Source: Bacteroidales bacterium (lineage in GTDB: Bacteria; Bacteroidota; Bacteroidia; Bacteroidales; UBA10428). Taken from it: a DNA stretch of 5,089 nucleotides. The notes beneath the pieces were generated by a model. That model saw nothing but the letters and a program-made list of their open reading frames with translations. It ran no database searches and was not told the DNA's origin. The position numbers and the translations under genes are program-made. The DNA lies in the NCBI GenBank assembly GCA_030626465.1, contig DAOUOU010000191.1, positions 1 to 5,089 of the forward strand, written 5' to 3'. Below are positions 1 through 5,089 of this stretch, one piece after another; within the stretch, counting starts at the first letter, position 1, and each line of letters opens with the position of its first letter.

Positions 1-50
1 ACAATCAAACAATTATAATATACGATCACTTAATTATATAATTCAAATTA

Positions 51-355
51 CTAAAAAGTATAAATAAACCAGTCTTGAGATTGCCCGCCCGAATGACTCC
101 GGTCGGACGGGTCTGCAATACCACCTTTTTCTATGATTGCCTTTGTTTCAAGTTCCAGTAATAGTTTTGGTATCTCTCCCCGGGCTTCCGCATAGGTATC
201 CAGTTCATACATAAGACAATACTTAAGTTTTCCACACTGCCCTGCCAATTTTTGAACATTTGCTGACAGCTGTATTTTTCAGCCACAACCAACGTCAAAT
301 CATCATTATCCGTATTAACAATTCCTCTTGTCATACAACCATTACACCCAGACAT
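51..355 (-). pseudogene. Small Cys-containing protein, probably frameshifted; function unknown
   Basis: Two overlapping minus-strand frames look like halves of one gene. The first starts at ATG 355-353 and opens MSGCNGCMTRG, with a CxxC at residues 4 and 7. It reads sensibly to MFK near base 251. It then turns into an unlikely Trp/Tyr/Arg-rich tail ending at 131. The other frame continues from 248 with a plausible helical segment (KLKYCLMYELDTYAEARGE and onward) to a TAG at 51-53. Adding one A to the A5 run (249-253 on the plus strand) gives MFKKLAGQ and joins them into about 101 residues. The last 20 or so residues are encoded by the GC-rich hairpin at 80-119, so the original C-terminus may have been replaced. 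I do not recognise the family. It may instead be an intact 74-residue ORF, a sequencing error, or not a gene. Confidence 0.35.
80..119. repeat. GC-rich REP-like imperfect palindrome
   Basis: CCCGCCCGA (84-92) pairs with TCGGACGGG (103-111) with a single mismatch and a 10-base loop (ATGACTCCGG). Further out, ATTGC (80-84) is complementary to GCAAT (115-119), which allows an alternative longer stem with an asymmetric bulge. The element stands out sharply from its AT-rich surroundings. It lacks a following T run on either strand, so it is not a normal intrinsic terminator. It resembles the short repeated extragenic palindromes of Bacteroidota that are linked to REP-associated tyrosine (IS200/IS605-like) transposases. 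That link is from memory and analogy, since only one copy is visible here. Confidence 0.5.
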
Positions 356-393
356 TGTATTGTTATTTTTATTTAATCTAATTTAATTATAAG

Positions 394-401
394 CAAATAT
401 A
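394..401 (-). promoter_or_regulatory. Candidate -7 element for the broken minus-strand gene
   Basis: The minus strand reads TATATTTG, a full match to the Bacteroidota -7 consensus TAnnTTTG. It lies 38 bp upstream of the ATG at 355, giving a leader of about 30 bases. No convincing -33 TTTG sits at the usual distance: the nearest CAAA on the plus strand (414-417) leaves only a 12-base spacer. The match favours a once-expressed gene at 51-355, but AT-rich DNA produces such octamers by chance. Confidence 0.3.
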
Positions 402-501
402 TTGTTTCGTAGTCAAATAATTTCATAATTGAATAACTTTTACAGTGGGATTCTTTACAAACTTAACTACTGGTATGATGAAGAAATAATGTTGAACCAA
501 C

Positions 502-509
502 TATCTTTG
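502..509 (+). promoter_or_regulatory. Candidate -7 element for the oxidoreductase operon
   Basis: TATCTTTG is a full match to the Bacteroidota -7 consensus TAnnTTTG. It ends 39 bp before the ATG at 549, predicting a short leader of roughly 30-35 bases. A matching -33 TTTG at the normal spacing of about 19-20 bases is not evident; only a TGG lies near 471-473. It is the best promoter candidate in the 356-548 spacer, which otherwise shows AT-rich sequence with no RNA gene or terminator that I can see. Confidence 0.4.
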
Positions 510-548
510 GAATATGTTATTCACAAAATTTAAATACCAACCAGGATT

Positions 549-1547
549 ATGCAAGATACCTTCGTTCCCAGGAAAGATCGTTACCAAAAAATGTTGTACC
601 GTAGAAGTGGGAATAGCGGAATAAAAATGCCTGCCATCTCATTAGGTTTGTGGCACAACTTTGGTAATGTTGATGATTTCCAAAACGCAAGAGCCATTCT
701 TCAAGACGCTTTCAACTTGGGCATTACACATTTTGATCTCGCAAACAATTACGGTCCGCCATATGGATCGGCTGAAGAAAACTTTGGAAAGATTCTTCAG
801 AGGGATTTGAAAACTTACCGTGATGAATTGATCATATCAACCAAAGCAGGCTATCATATGTGGGATGGCCCATATGGAGAATGGGGATCGCGAAAATATT
901 TAATCGCCAGTCTCGACCAGAGCCTTAAACGTATGAGTCTTGAATACGTGGATATCTTCTATTCGCACCGGCCAGATCAGGATACTCCGCTTGAAGAAAC
1001 AATGGGAGCCCTTGATCATCTTGTAAAACAGGGTAAAGCATTATACGCCGGGATTTCAAACTACAACCCTGAACAAACTCAGAAAGCTGCCAGAATCCTA
1101 AAAGAATTGGGCACACCCTGCCTGATACATCAGCCAAAGTATTCCCTTTTTGAGCGTACTCCGGAAAAGGGCCTGCTGGATGTATTAAAACATGAAGAAA
1201 TTGGATGTATTGTCTTTTCACCACTGGCACAAGGGCTATTAACCAATCGCTATTTGAAAGGTATTCCGGCAGATTCGCGAGCTGCAAAAACAACCGCCCT
1301 GTTTCTAAATCCGCACCACATCACACCTGAAGTACTTAAAAAGATCAGAAGACTGAATAAGATTGCAAATAAACGTGAACAAAGTCTGGCACAAATGGCT
1401 ATTGCATGGTTACTTAGAGACGAAAGAGTCACATCGGTTTTAATAGGAGCAAGCAGTCGCGAGCAGCTAAAAGATAATGTTGGAGCCATATACAACATCA
1501 AATTCTCCGATAAGGAGCTTCTGGATATTGAAAAAATAGTAATCTAA
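549..1547 (+). CDS. gpr: Aldo/keto reductase, YghZ/Gpr type (L-glyceraldehyde 3-phosphate reductase-like)
   Basis: This is a cytosolic NADPH-dependent TIM-barrel reductase of 332 residues. It aligns from end to end, from memory, with E. coli YghZ (Gpr, AKR14 family, about 346 residues), which reduces L-glyceraldehyde 3-phosphate and methylglyoxal. Shared blocks are SLGLWHNFG (31-39), THFDLANNYGPP (60-71), STKAGY (97-102), SRKYL (114-118), VDIFYSHR (134-141) and FSPLAQGLLT (223-232). The catalytic tetrad is intact: Asp63, Tyr68, Lys99, His140. The cofactor-phosphate segment GASSREQLKDN (300-310) is present. The C-terminus is about a dozen residues shorter than in E. coli. The start at 549 is preferred over Met15 because residues 5-17 match the family N-terminus (pattern RYxxMxYR). 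AGGA at 543-546 is too close to the start to be a normal ribosome site. The gene leads a two-gene unit with the dehydrogenase 12 bp downstream. The family is near certain; the exact substrate is inferred. Confidence 0.95.
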   Translation: MQDTFVPRKDRYQKMLYRRSGNSGIKMPAISLGLWHNFGNVDDFQNARAILQDAFNLGITHFDLANNYGPPYGSAEENFGKILQRDLKTYRDELIISTKAGYHMWDGPYGEWGSRKYLIASLDQSLKRMSLEYVDIFYSHRPDQDTPLEETMGALDHLVKQGKALYAGISNYNPEQTQKAARILKELGTPCLIHQPKYSLFERTPEKGLLDVLKHEEIGCIVFSPLAQGLLTNRYLKGIPADSRAAKTTALFLNPHHITPEVLKKIRRLNKIANKREQSLAQMAIAWLLRDERVTSVLIGASSREQLKDNVGAIYNIKFSDKELLDIEKIVI

Positions 1548-1559
1548 ATTGTATAGCTT

Positions 1560-2555
1560 ATGAATAAAATATACAAATGGGGAATAATGGGGCCGGGAAC
1601 CATTGCCCATAAGTTTGCGAACGATTTGAAACTTCTTCCCAATGCACAGTTATATGCCATCGGATCGCGTAGTTTGGAACGTGCCGGGAAATTTGCCTCC
1701 CGGTACGATGCAGAAAAAGCCTATGGATCGTATGAAGAATTGGCCAAAGATCCGGAAGTTGATATTGTCTATATCGCTACACATCATGTATATCACTATC
1801 CTAATACTCTGCTGTGTCTCAATAATGGTAAAGCTGTATTGTGTGAAAAACCTCTTGCTATCAACCAAAAACAATGCTCTGTCATGTTGGAGACAGCCCG
1901 TAAAAACAAGCTGTTTTTCATGGAAGCACTTTGGACCAGATTCATTCCATCATTTCATAAATGCAAGGAATTAGTTGAAAATGGTTCTATTGGTGGTATT
2001 AAGCTGATAGTATCAGATTTCTGTTTTAAAGCAAAGTTTGATAAGGATGGCCGCCTTTTCAATCCGATGCTTGGAGGAGGTTCTTTGCTGGATATTGGTT
2101 TATATCCTGTTTTTTTGGCACTGGAACTGGCTGGAGTGCCTTTGGATATCGAAGCATTTGCAAGTATTGGGGAAACAAGGGTCGATGAAATCTGTTCAAT
2201 ACAGTTCAAGCATACTAATGGTATTATCTCAGTTCTTTTTGGCTCGCTTGTTTCTAACGGACGCACTGAATCAATTATTCATGGAACTAAAGGATTGATA
2301 AGAATTAACTCACAATGGCATACTCCTTCATCAGTCGATTTGATCAGAGGTGATGAGAAGCCGTTACATTATAGTTTTGATGAACCAGGATTTGGGTACC
2401 AGTACGAAGCTGAAGAAGTAATGAAATGCATAGATAATGGTGTTTTAGAATCTTCACTTTTTGGATGGCAAAAATCACTTGATCTCATCTCAACCCTTGA
2501 TAAAATCAGGGAAAAAGCAGGTATTTATTATCCTTCCGATGTAGAAAGCCTGTAA
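1560..2555 (+). CDS. Gfo/Idh/MocA-family oxidoreductase, dihydrodiol dehydrogenase-like
   Basis: This is a cytosolic NAD(P)-dependent dehydrogenase of 331 residues. The N-terminal Rossmann fold opens with GIMGPGTIA (8-16), the GxxGxGxxA nucleotide-binding loop. SRSLERAGKFA follows at 36-46, where an arginine could bind an NADP phosphate. CEKPLA (95-100) is the family signature, with Lys97. The C-terminal alpha/beta domain carries FFMEALWTRFIP (119-130) and GGGSLLDIGLYP (172-183). By comparison with mammalian dimeric dihydrodiol dehydrogenase (Lys97, Asp176, Tyr180, recalled), the likely active residues are Lys97, Asp178 and Tyr182, with His79 near the cofactor. Substrates in this branch include sugars such as D-xylose, 1,5-anhydrofructose-like compounds and trans-dihydrodiols; which applies here cannot be read from sequence. 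No Shine-Dalgarno precedes the ATG. The 12-bp gap suggests co-transcription with the aldo/keto reductase. The last 50 bp overlap the convergent amidotransferase gene. Confidence 0.93.
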   Translation: MNKIYKWGIMGPGTIAHKFANDLKLLPNAQLYAIGSRSLERAGKFASRYDAEKAYGSYEELAKDPEVDIVYIATHHVYHYPNTLLCLNNGKAVLCEKPLAINQKQCSVMLETARKNKLFFMEALWTRFIPSFHKCKELVENGSIGGIKLIVSDFCFKAKFDKDGRLFNPMLGGGSLLDIGLYPVFLALELAGVPLDIEAFASIGETRVDEICSIQFKHTNGIISVLFGSLVSNGRTESIIHGTKGLIRINSQWHTPSSVDLIRGDEKPLHYSFDEPGFGYQYEAEEVMKCIDNGVLESSLFGWQKSLDLISTLDKIREKAGIYYPSDVESL

Positions 2556-3264
2556 ACTCTGACTGTAATTTTTGATCTTCTTTCGCCAGAAAGTCTAACA
2601 AATCGTATATAAGAACATTGTTTGGTCCTATCAAATCCTGTCTCGATAAAATCTGCTCAGAACTCTGGATGAATTTCCCTTCCTCTTTTAAATCACTTTT
2701 TACAGCCCTGGTAAGCTTTTGTAAACTATCAACTGTCATTTCCAAATGAAACTGCAAAGCAATAATATTGTTGTCCATCACAAAGCCTTGATTAGGTGTA
2801 ATTTCAGAAGATGCAATGCATTTAGCTCCATCGGGAATCTCAAATGTATCACCATGCCAATGAAAGGTTTCAATTCTTTCAGGTAAAAAAGAAAAATCCG
2901 GGTTCTGGTCGCGATGAAAATTTACATTATACCAGCCAATCTCTTTCTGTTTCCCCTTGTAAACATCAGCTCCCAGAGCATAAGCAAGAATTTGTGCCCC
3001 CAGGCAAATTCCTAAAATCTTCTTATTCTCTTTCATTACTCTTTGAACAAACCTCTTTTCCGGATCCAGCCAGGACCTATTTGTCTTATTATATATGCTT
3101 GCTGTTCCGCCCATTATAATAAGCAGATCAAAATCAATTTCTGACGAAAAAGTCTGATGAAGGTGAGTAAGTGTAAACGTTAATTTATGGTTGTGAGATT
3201 TTATCCAGTTCTCAATACACGCTAAACCTTCAAATGGTTCGTGGCGAATACAATGAATTTTCAT
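2506..3264 (-). CDS. Class I glutamine amidotransferase (GMP synthase-like GATase domain protein)
   Basis: This is a free-standing class I (triad) glutamine amidotransferase of 252 residues with no synthetase domain attached. It has MGGTASIY (51-58, oxyanion-side loop), the nucleophile elbow GICLGAQ with Cys87, HWHGD (135-139), and FHLE with His173 and Glu175, so the Cys-His-Glu triad is complete. The HWHGDTFEIP block and the short length are typical of proteins annotated as type 1 glutamine amidotransferase or GMP synthase-like. Some relatives hydrolyse gamma-glutamyl compounds rather than feed ammonia to a partner; no partner is encoded nearby. Residues 176-252 form a helical C-terminal extension. 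The final 16 codons and the stop lie within the end of the convergent dehydrogenase gene. No promoter match is visible between this start and the terminator immediately upstream, so expression may depend on read-through from the lipoprotein gene or on an unrecognised promoter. The true substrate is unknown. Confidence 0.9.
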   Translation of the reverse strand: MKIHCIRHEPFEGLACIENWIKSHNHKLTFTLTHLHQTFSSEIDFDLLIIMGGTASIYNKTNRSWLDPEKRFVQRVMKENKKILGICLGAQILAYALGADVYKGKQKEIGWYNVNFHRDQNPDFSFLPERIETFHWHGDTFEIPDGAKCIASSEITPNQGFVMDNNIIALQFHLEMTVDSLQKLTRAVKSDLKEEGKFIQSSEQILSRQDLIGPNNVLIYDLLDFLAKEDQKLQSEFTGFLHRKDNKYLLFP

Positions 3265-3280
3265 ATTCTACGAGTAATAG

Positions 3281-3308
3281 AAAAAAAAAGCAGGAATGCA
3301 TCCTGCTT
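3281..3308 (-). terminator. Rho-independent terminator after the acidic lipoprotein gene
   Basis: On the minus strand AAGCAGGA (3308-3301) pairs perfectly with TCCTGCTT (3295-3288) around a 5-base loop and runs into a T tract over 3289-3281. It begins 32 bp after the lipoprotein stop codon. An 8-bp stem plus a T9 run is a textbook intrinsic terminator for this strand. The T tract ends only 16 bp before the ATG of the amidotransferase at 3264, so it also controls, or insulates, that gene. Confidence 0.85.
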
Positions 3309-3340
3309 AAATTTCTTTTAACACGTGCTTTTGTTGCTAA

Positions 3341-3538
3341 TTATTCTTCAACAACTTCAGCCTCTTCTTCCACAACAACTTCTGCAGTGTCGGCAACTTC
3401 TTCAACAGCTTCTTCCACTACTTCTTCTACTGCTTCTTCTGTAACTTCTTCAGCAGGCTGGGTTGAACTTTTGCAGGCATTTAATGATATAAAACCAACT
3501 AATGCAAGGGCAACAAAAAGAAAGCTAAGTTTTTTCAT
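3341..3538 (-). CDS. Small highly acidic repeat lipoprotein
   Basis: The 65-residue product starts MKKLSFLFVALALVGFISLN, a signal peptide with a Lys pair and a hydrophobic core. The lipobox LNAC puts the lipidated cysteine at residue 22, so it is predicted to be exported and anchored in a membrane by signal peptidase II processing. The mature 44 residues contain 17 Glu and 1 Asp against a single Lys (residue 23). Residues 30-49 are five tandem four-residue units of the form EE(V/A)x, followed by a looser Glu/Val tail. QPAEE (27-31) loosely recalls the acidic surface-export signal of Bacteroidota lipoproteins, but it sits several residues after the cysteine, so surface exposure is only a possibility. 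The gene has its own promoter candidate and terminator, consistent with a separate transcript. An A-rich stretch precedes the ATG in place of a Shine-Dalgarno. I know no function for it; a cation-binding or periplasmic spacer role would be speculation. Confidence 0.85.
   Translation of the reverse strand: MKKLSFLFVALALVGFISLNACKSSTQPAEEVTEEAVEEVVEEAVEEVADTAEVVVEEEAEVVEE
3392..3451 (-). repeat. Tandem repeat coding five EE(V/A)x units
   Basis: Residues 30-49 of the lipoprotein read EEVT, EEAV, EEVV, EEAV, EEVA. The 12-base unit is GAAGA(A/G)G(T/C)- followed by a variable codon, and the V/A choice at the third place alternates, giving a higher 24-base period. Such low-complexity coding repeats can gain or lose units by slippage without breaking the frame. 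Confidence 0.7.
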
Positions 3539-3581
3539 GTTCTTAATTTTTTGAAGTTTGATAATTATACAGGTTTAACAA

Positions 3582-3611
3582 CAAAAATAATAATTATTTA
3601 GTTATATCAAA
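3582..3611 (-). promoter_or_regulatory. Promoter of the acidic lipoprotein gene
   Basis: The minus strand shows TTTG at 3611-3608 and TATTTTTG at 3589-3582, separated by 18 bases. This matches the Bacteroidota -33 TTTG and -7 TAnnTTTG pair at close to the usual spacing. The -7 element ends 43 bp upstream of the ATG at 3538, predicting a leader of about 35-40 bases. It is the best two-part promoter match in the window, though it is untested and lies in AT-rich DNA. Confidence 0.5.
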
Positions 3612-3879
3612 GCTTAAAGTCCTTAAAACACTTATATTTTCAACACATTCAAATAATTTGTGATTATACTCTATAAGATAAAGTCTTTTTAAAAACAATA
3701 CAGGAAATAACTATAAGCCTTGATATACAAGGGCAATAGCAATTCACTATGAATTATATTTGCAGCAAAAATTACTTTAATACACAACCTTCAATAAAAG
3801 AAGAAAATAATTGAGTATTATTCATAATAATAAAATCATTCGCAAATAGTAAGTATCTGGCCATCAACAATAGTCAAAA
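3612..3879. other. AT-rich divergent intergenic spacer without a visible gene
   Basis: This is the central part of the spacer between the minus-strand lipoprotein gene and the plus-strand receptor gene. I see no convincing ORF, tRNA, riboswitch core or long repeat. In particular, I do not recognise the conserved boxes of a cobalamin riboswitch, which can precede receptor genes of this type. Minor structures are an imperfect inverted repeat around GCCTTGATATACAAGGGC (3718-3735) and one promoter-like octamer listed separately. The stretch is most likely regulatory. Confidence 0.5.
3755..3762 (+). promoter_or_regulatory. Distal candidate -7 element upstream of the receptor gene
   Basis: TATATTTG, followed by CA, is a full match to TAnnTTTG. 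No TTG or TTTG lies at the normal -33 spacing. If used, it would give the receptor an untranslated leader of about 145-190 bases, long enough for leader-based control. It may equally be a chance match. Confidence 0.25.
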
Positions 3880-3910
3880 TTGTCTCTTATCAATCATTTT
3901 TTCATATTTG
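3880..3910 (+). promoter_or_regulatory. Proximal promoter candidate of the receptor gene
   Basis: TTG at 3880-3882 and CATATTTG at 3903-3910 are 20 bases apart. This fits the Bacteroidota -33/-7 layout with one mismatch (C for T) in the -7 octamer. Transcription would begin around 3915-3918, at or just past the first in-frame ATG (3915). That implies either a leaderless message or, more likely, translation from the later ATG at 3957 with a leader of about 40 bases. Confidence 0.4.
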
Positions 3911-3914
3911 CACA

Positions 3915-5089
3915 ATGAAAATGAAGATAGCGCCTAACGTTTTTAGTAAAACGCCGATGAACTTCCGGAAATTCAGCAGAAAGAGTTATGCTGCTTTCCA
4001 TTCTATGCACAAAGTTATTTGTATATCTACCTTATGTGCAACATGTTGCATAATTGCCAGTTCCTCTGGAGTTACTGCTCAGTCAGATACAATATATCTT
4101 CCAAAAATTATCAATCTTGAGGAAGTAGAAATCGTAGGTCAGAAAAGTCCGGTTCAATTTGATGAACTTCCACGTCTGGTAACGATCATCTCTTCCAATG
4201 AGATTGAGTCTGCTCCTTCGCACAGCTTTCACGACCTGCTCCGTTATACTGCAGCCATTGATAACCGTCAGCGTGGAAAAGGCGGTATACAATCTGATCT
4301 AAGCATTCGAGGTGGTTCTTTCGATCATACCTTGGTACTTTTCAATGGTATTAATATTTCGGATCCGCAAACAGGCCACCTAAGTCTCATATTACCAGTC
4401 GAATCCGAAGCAATAAGTCGGATAGAAATTCTGAACGGACCAGCAACAAGAGTTCATGGTACAAATGCATTCTCGGGGGTAATAAATTTTGTGACACATC
4501 CTTCCGAAACAAATTCCATTAAACTTACCGCTTCAGCTGGCGAATACGGATATACGGAGACCTCTCTGACAGTCAATATTTCAAAAAAAAATTTCCGAAA
4601 CCTGATACATTATCAATATGGTCATTCCGATGGCTATACTTACAATACCGACTACAATAAACATAACCTCTTTTACCAGGGACAGTTACATTCCCATGAA
4701 AATATACTGGACATACAGCTGGGCTTTGCGTTTCGTGAATTTGGAGCAAACGGTTTTTATTCACCTGCCTTACCTGAACAATTTGAGCATAATCAAATGA
4801 TCTTTACTTCAATTTCCTACAAGAGCGGAAGAATAATAAAAATTGAACCCGGAATATATTGGCGTCGACATCGCGATCGGTTTGAATATTTCAGGGAGGA
4901 TAGAGACTGGTACAGAATAGAAAATGGGATCTGCATAAGCAATGACCCTTCAAAAACTTCAAGAGATACTATTGACTGGTATTCTCAGCACAATCATCAT
5001 ATAAATGATGTATTTGGTGCTCAGTTAAACTTGAGTACAAATACAAAGCTGGGGACCACATCGTTTGGGTGGCATATCAGAAGTGAAAA
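3915..5089 (+). CDS. TonB-dependent outer-membrane receptor (5' part, cut by window end)
   Basis: The frame stays open from 3915 to the window edge, giving 391 complete codons; the 3' part lies outside. The N-terminus holds FRKFSRKSYAAFHSMHK (17-33), a basic leader I associate with Bacteroidota TonB receptors. A hydrophobic core (34-48) follows, with a likely signal peptidase I site VTA/Q after residue 55. LEEVEIVGQ (68-76) resembles a TonB box. The plug spans about 78-195, with LLRYTAAID (108-116), LSIRGGSFDHTLVLFNG (129-145), ISRIEILNGPATRVHGTNA (167-185) and FSGVINFVT (186-194). Aromatic-rich beta-barrel strands follow. There is no carboxypeptidase-like domain before the plug, so it is closer to the BtuB/siderophore type than to SusC; the ligand is unknown. 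Start: 3915 is the first ATG after an in-frame stop at 3831, but Met15 (3957) fits the proximal promoter and the leader motif better. Confidence 0.93.
   Translation, partial: MKMKIAPNVFSKTPMNFRKFSRKSYAAFHSMHKVICISTLCATCCIIASSSGVTAQSDTIYLPKIINLEEVEIVGQKSPVQFDELPRLVTIISSNEIESAPSHSFHDLLRYTAAIDNRQRGKGGIQSDLSIRGGSFDHTLVLFNGINISDPQTGHLSLILPVESEAISRIEILNGPATRVHGTNAFSGVINFVTHPSETNSIKLTASAGEYGYTETSLTVNISKKNFRNLIHYQYGHSDGYTYNTDYNKHNLFYQGQLHSHENILDIQLGFAFREFGANGFYSPALPEQFEHNQMIFTSISYKSGRIIKIEPGIYWRRHRDRFEYFREDRDWYRIENGICISNDPSKTSRDTIDWYSQHNHHINDVFGAQLNLSTNTKLGTTSFGWHIRSE

Noticed and set aside
32..43. Perfect 12-base palindrome AATTATATAATT
   Set aside because: It is made only of A and T in an AT-rich flank, so it is likely a chance palindrome with no sign of being an operator.
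925..1501. Minus-strand open frames inside the aldo/keto reductase gene
   Set aside because: They are shadows of a well-conserved full-length enzyme on the plus strand and show no recognisable protein features.
1642..2298. Other open frames on both strands inside the dehydrogenase gene
   Set aside because: The Gfo/Idh/MocA frame has intact motifs from end to end, and these alternatives have none.
2458..2474. Inverted repeat TTTTTG/CAAAAA with a 5-base loop as a terminator for the amidotransferase transcript
   Set aside because: The stem is almost all A-T pairs with no GC-rich base or following T run, and it lies in conserved coding sequence of the dehydrogenase.
2844..3119. Plus-strand open frame opposite the amidotransferase
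   Set aside because: The minus strand encodes a complete Cys-His-Glu amidotransferase here, and the plus frame lacks any motif.
3234..3554. Plus-strand open frame rich in Ser and Thr
   Set aside because: It is the antisense shadow of the Glu/Val repeat lipoprotein: GAA/GAG codons read backwards give TTC/CTT-type runs. The minus-strand product has a signal peptide, lipobox, promoter and terminator.
3749..3814. A 21-codon ATG-initiated frame in the receptor upstream region, a possible leader peptide
   Set aside because: It overlaps a promoter-like octamer, has no ribosome-site signal or notable composition, and such short frames are expected by chance.
3592..3914. Cobalamin or other riboswitch ahead of the TonB-dependent receptor
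   Set aside because: None of the conserved boxes I would look for can be seen in this AT-rich spacer, and the best promoter leaves a leader too short for one.
4083..4800. Short open frames on both strands within the receptor gene
   Set aside because: The receptor frame is continuous and has diagnostic plug motifs, so these frames are incidental.
1..5089. CRISPR array, tRNA/rRNA genes, transposase gene, toxin-antitoxin or defence cassette
   Set aside because: Both strands were read for these, and no regularly spaced repeats, RNA gene hallmarks or relevant protein motifs were found.

Overview
The window reads as a low-GC chromosome segment of a member of the Bacteroidota, probably a Bacteroidales-like lineage. 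The evidence is a TonB-dependent receptor with the long N-terminal leader seen in that phylum, a small lipoprotein with a typical lipobox, AT-rich spacers, the near absence of Shine-Dalgarno sequences, and several matches to the Bacteroidota -7 promoter element TAnnTTTG. The assignment to phylum is an inference from these traits; genus cannot be told.

Layout. Bases 1-355 hold a small minus-strand gene that looks broken by a one-base slip in an A5 tract. Its 3' end is made of a GC-rich REP-like hairpin (80-119). A promoter-bearing spacer follows. Next come two plus-strand oxidoreductase genes 12 bp apart: a YghZ/Gpr-type aldo/keto reductase (549-1547) and a Gfo/Idh/MocA-family dehydrogenase of the dihydrodiol-dehydrogenase type (1560-2555). 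They are probably one operon for reducing or oxidising small sugars or sugar-derived carbonyls. The second gene overlaps by 50 bp, tail to tail, a minus-strand class I glutamine amidotransferase (2506-3264). Upstream of that amidotransferase on the same strand is a 65-residue, extremely acidic lipoprotein (3341-3538) with its own promoter and a strong intrinsic terminator. The amidotransferase start codon lies only 16 bp past the terminator's T run.

Bases 3539-3914 are a divergent, AT-rich spacer with promoter candidates on both strands. From 3915 (or 3957) to the end runs the 5' part of a TonB-dependent outer-membrane receptor: signal peptide, TonB-box-like segment, complete plug and the first part of the barrel. 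It is cut by the window edge.

Most of the window is ordinary metabolic and envelope gene content. I found no clear undescribed system. The points most worth a second look are the frameshifted gene fused to a REP-like palindrome, the acidic repeat lipoprotein with the terminator-then-start arrangement toward the amidotransferase, the convergent coding overlap, and the start-site and promoter arrangement of the receptor.
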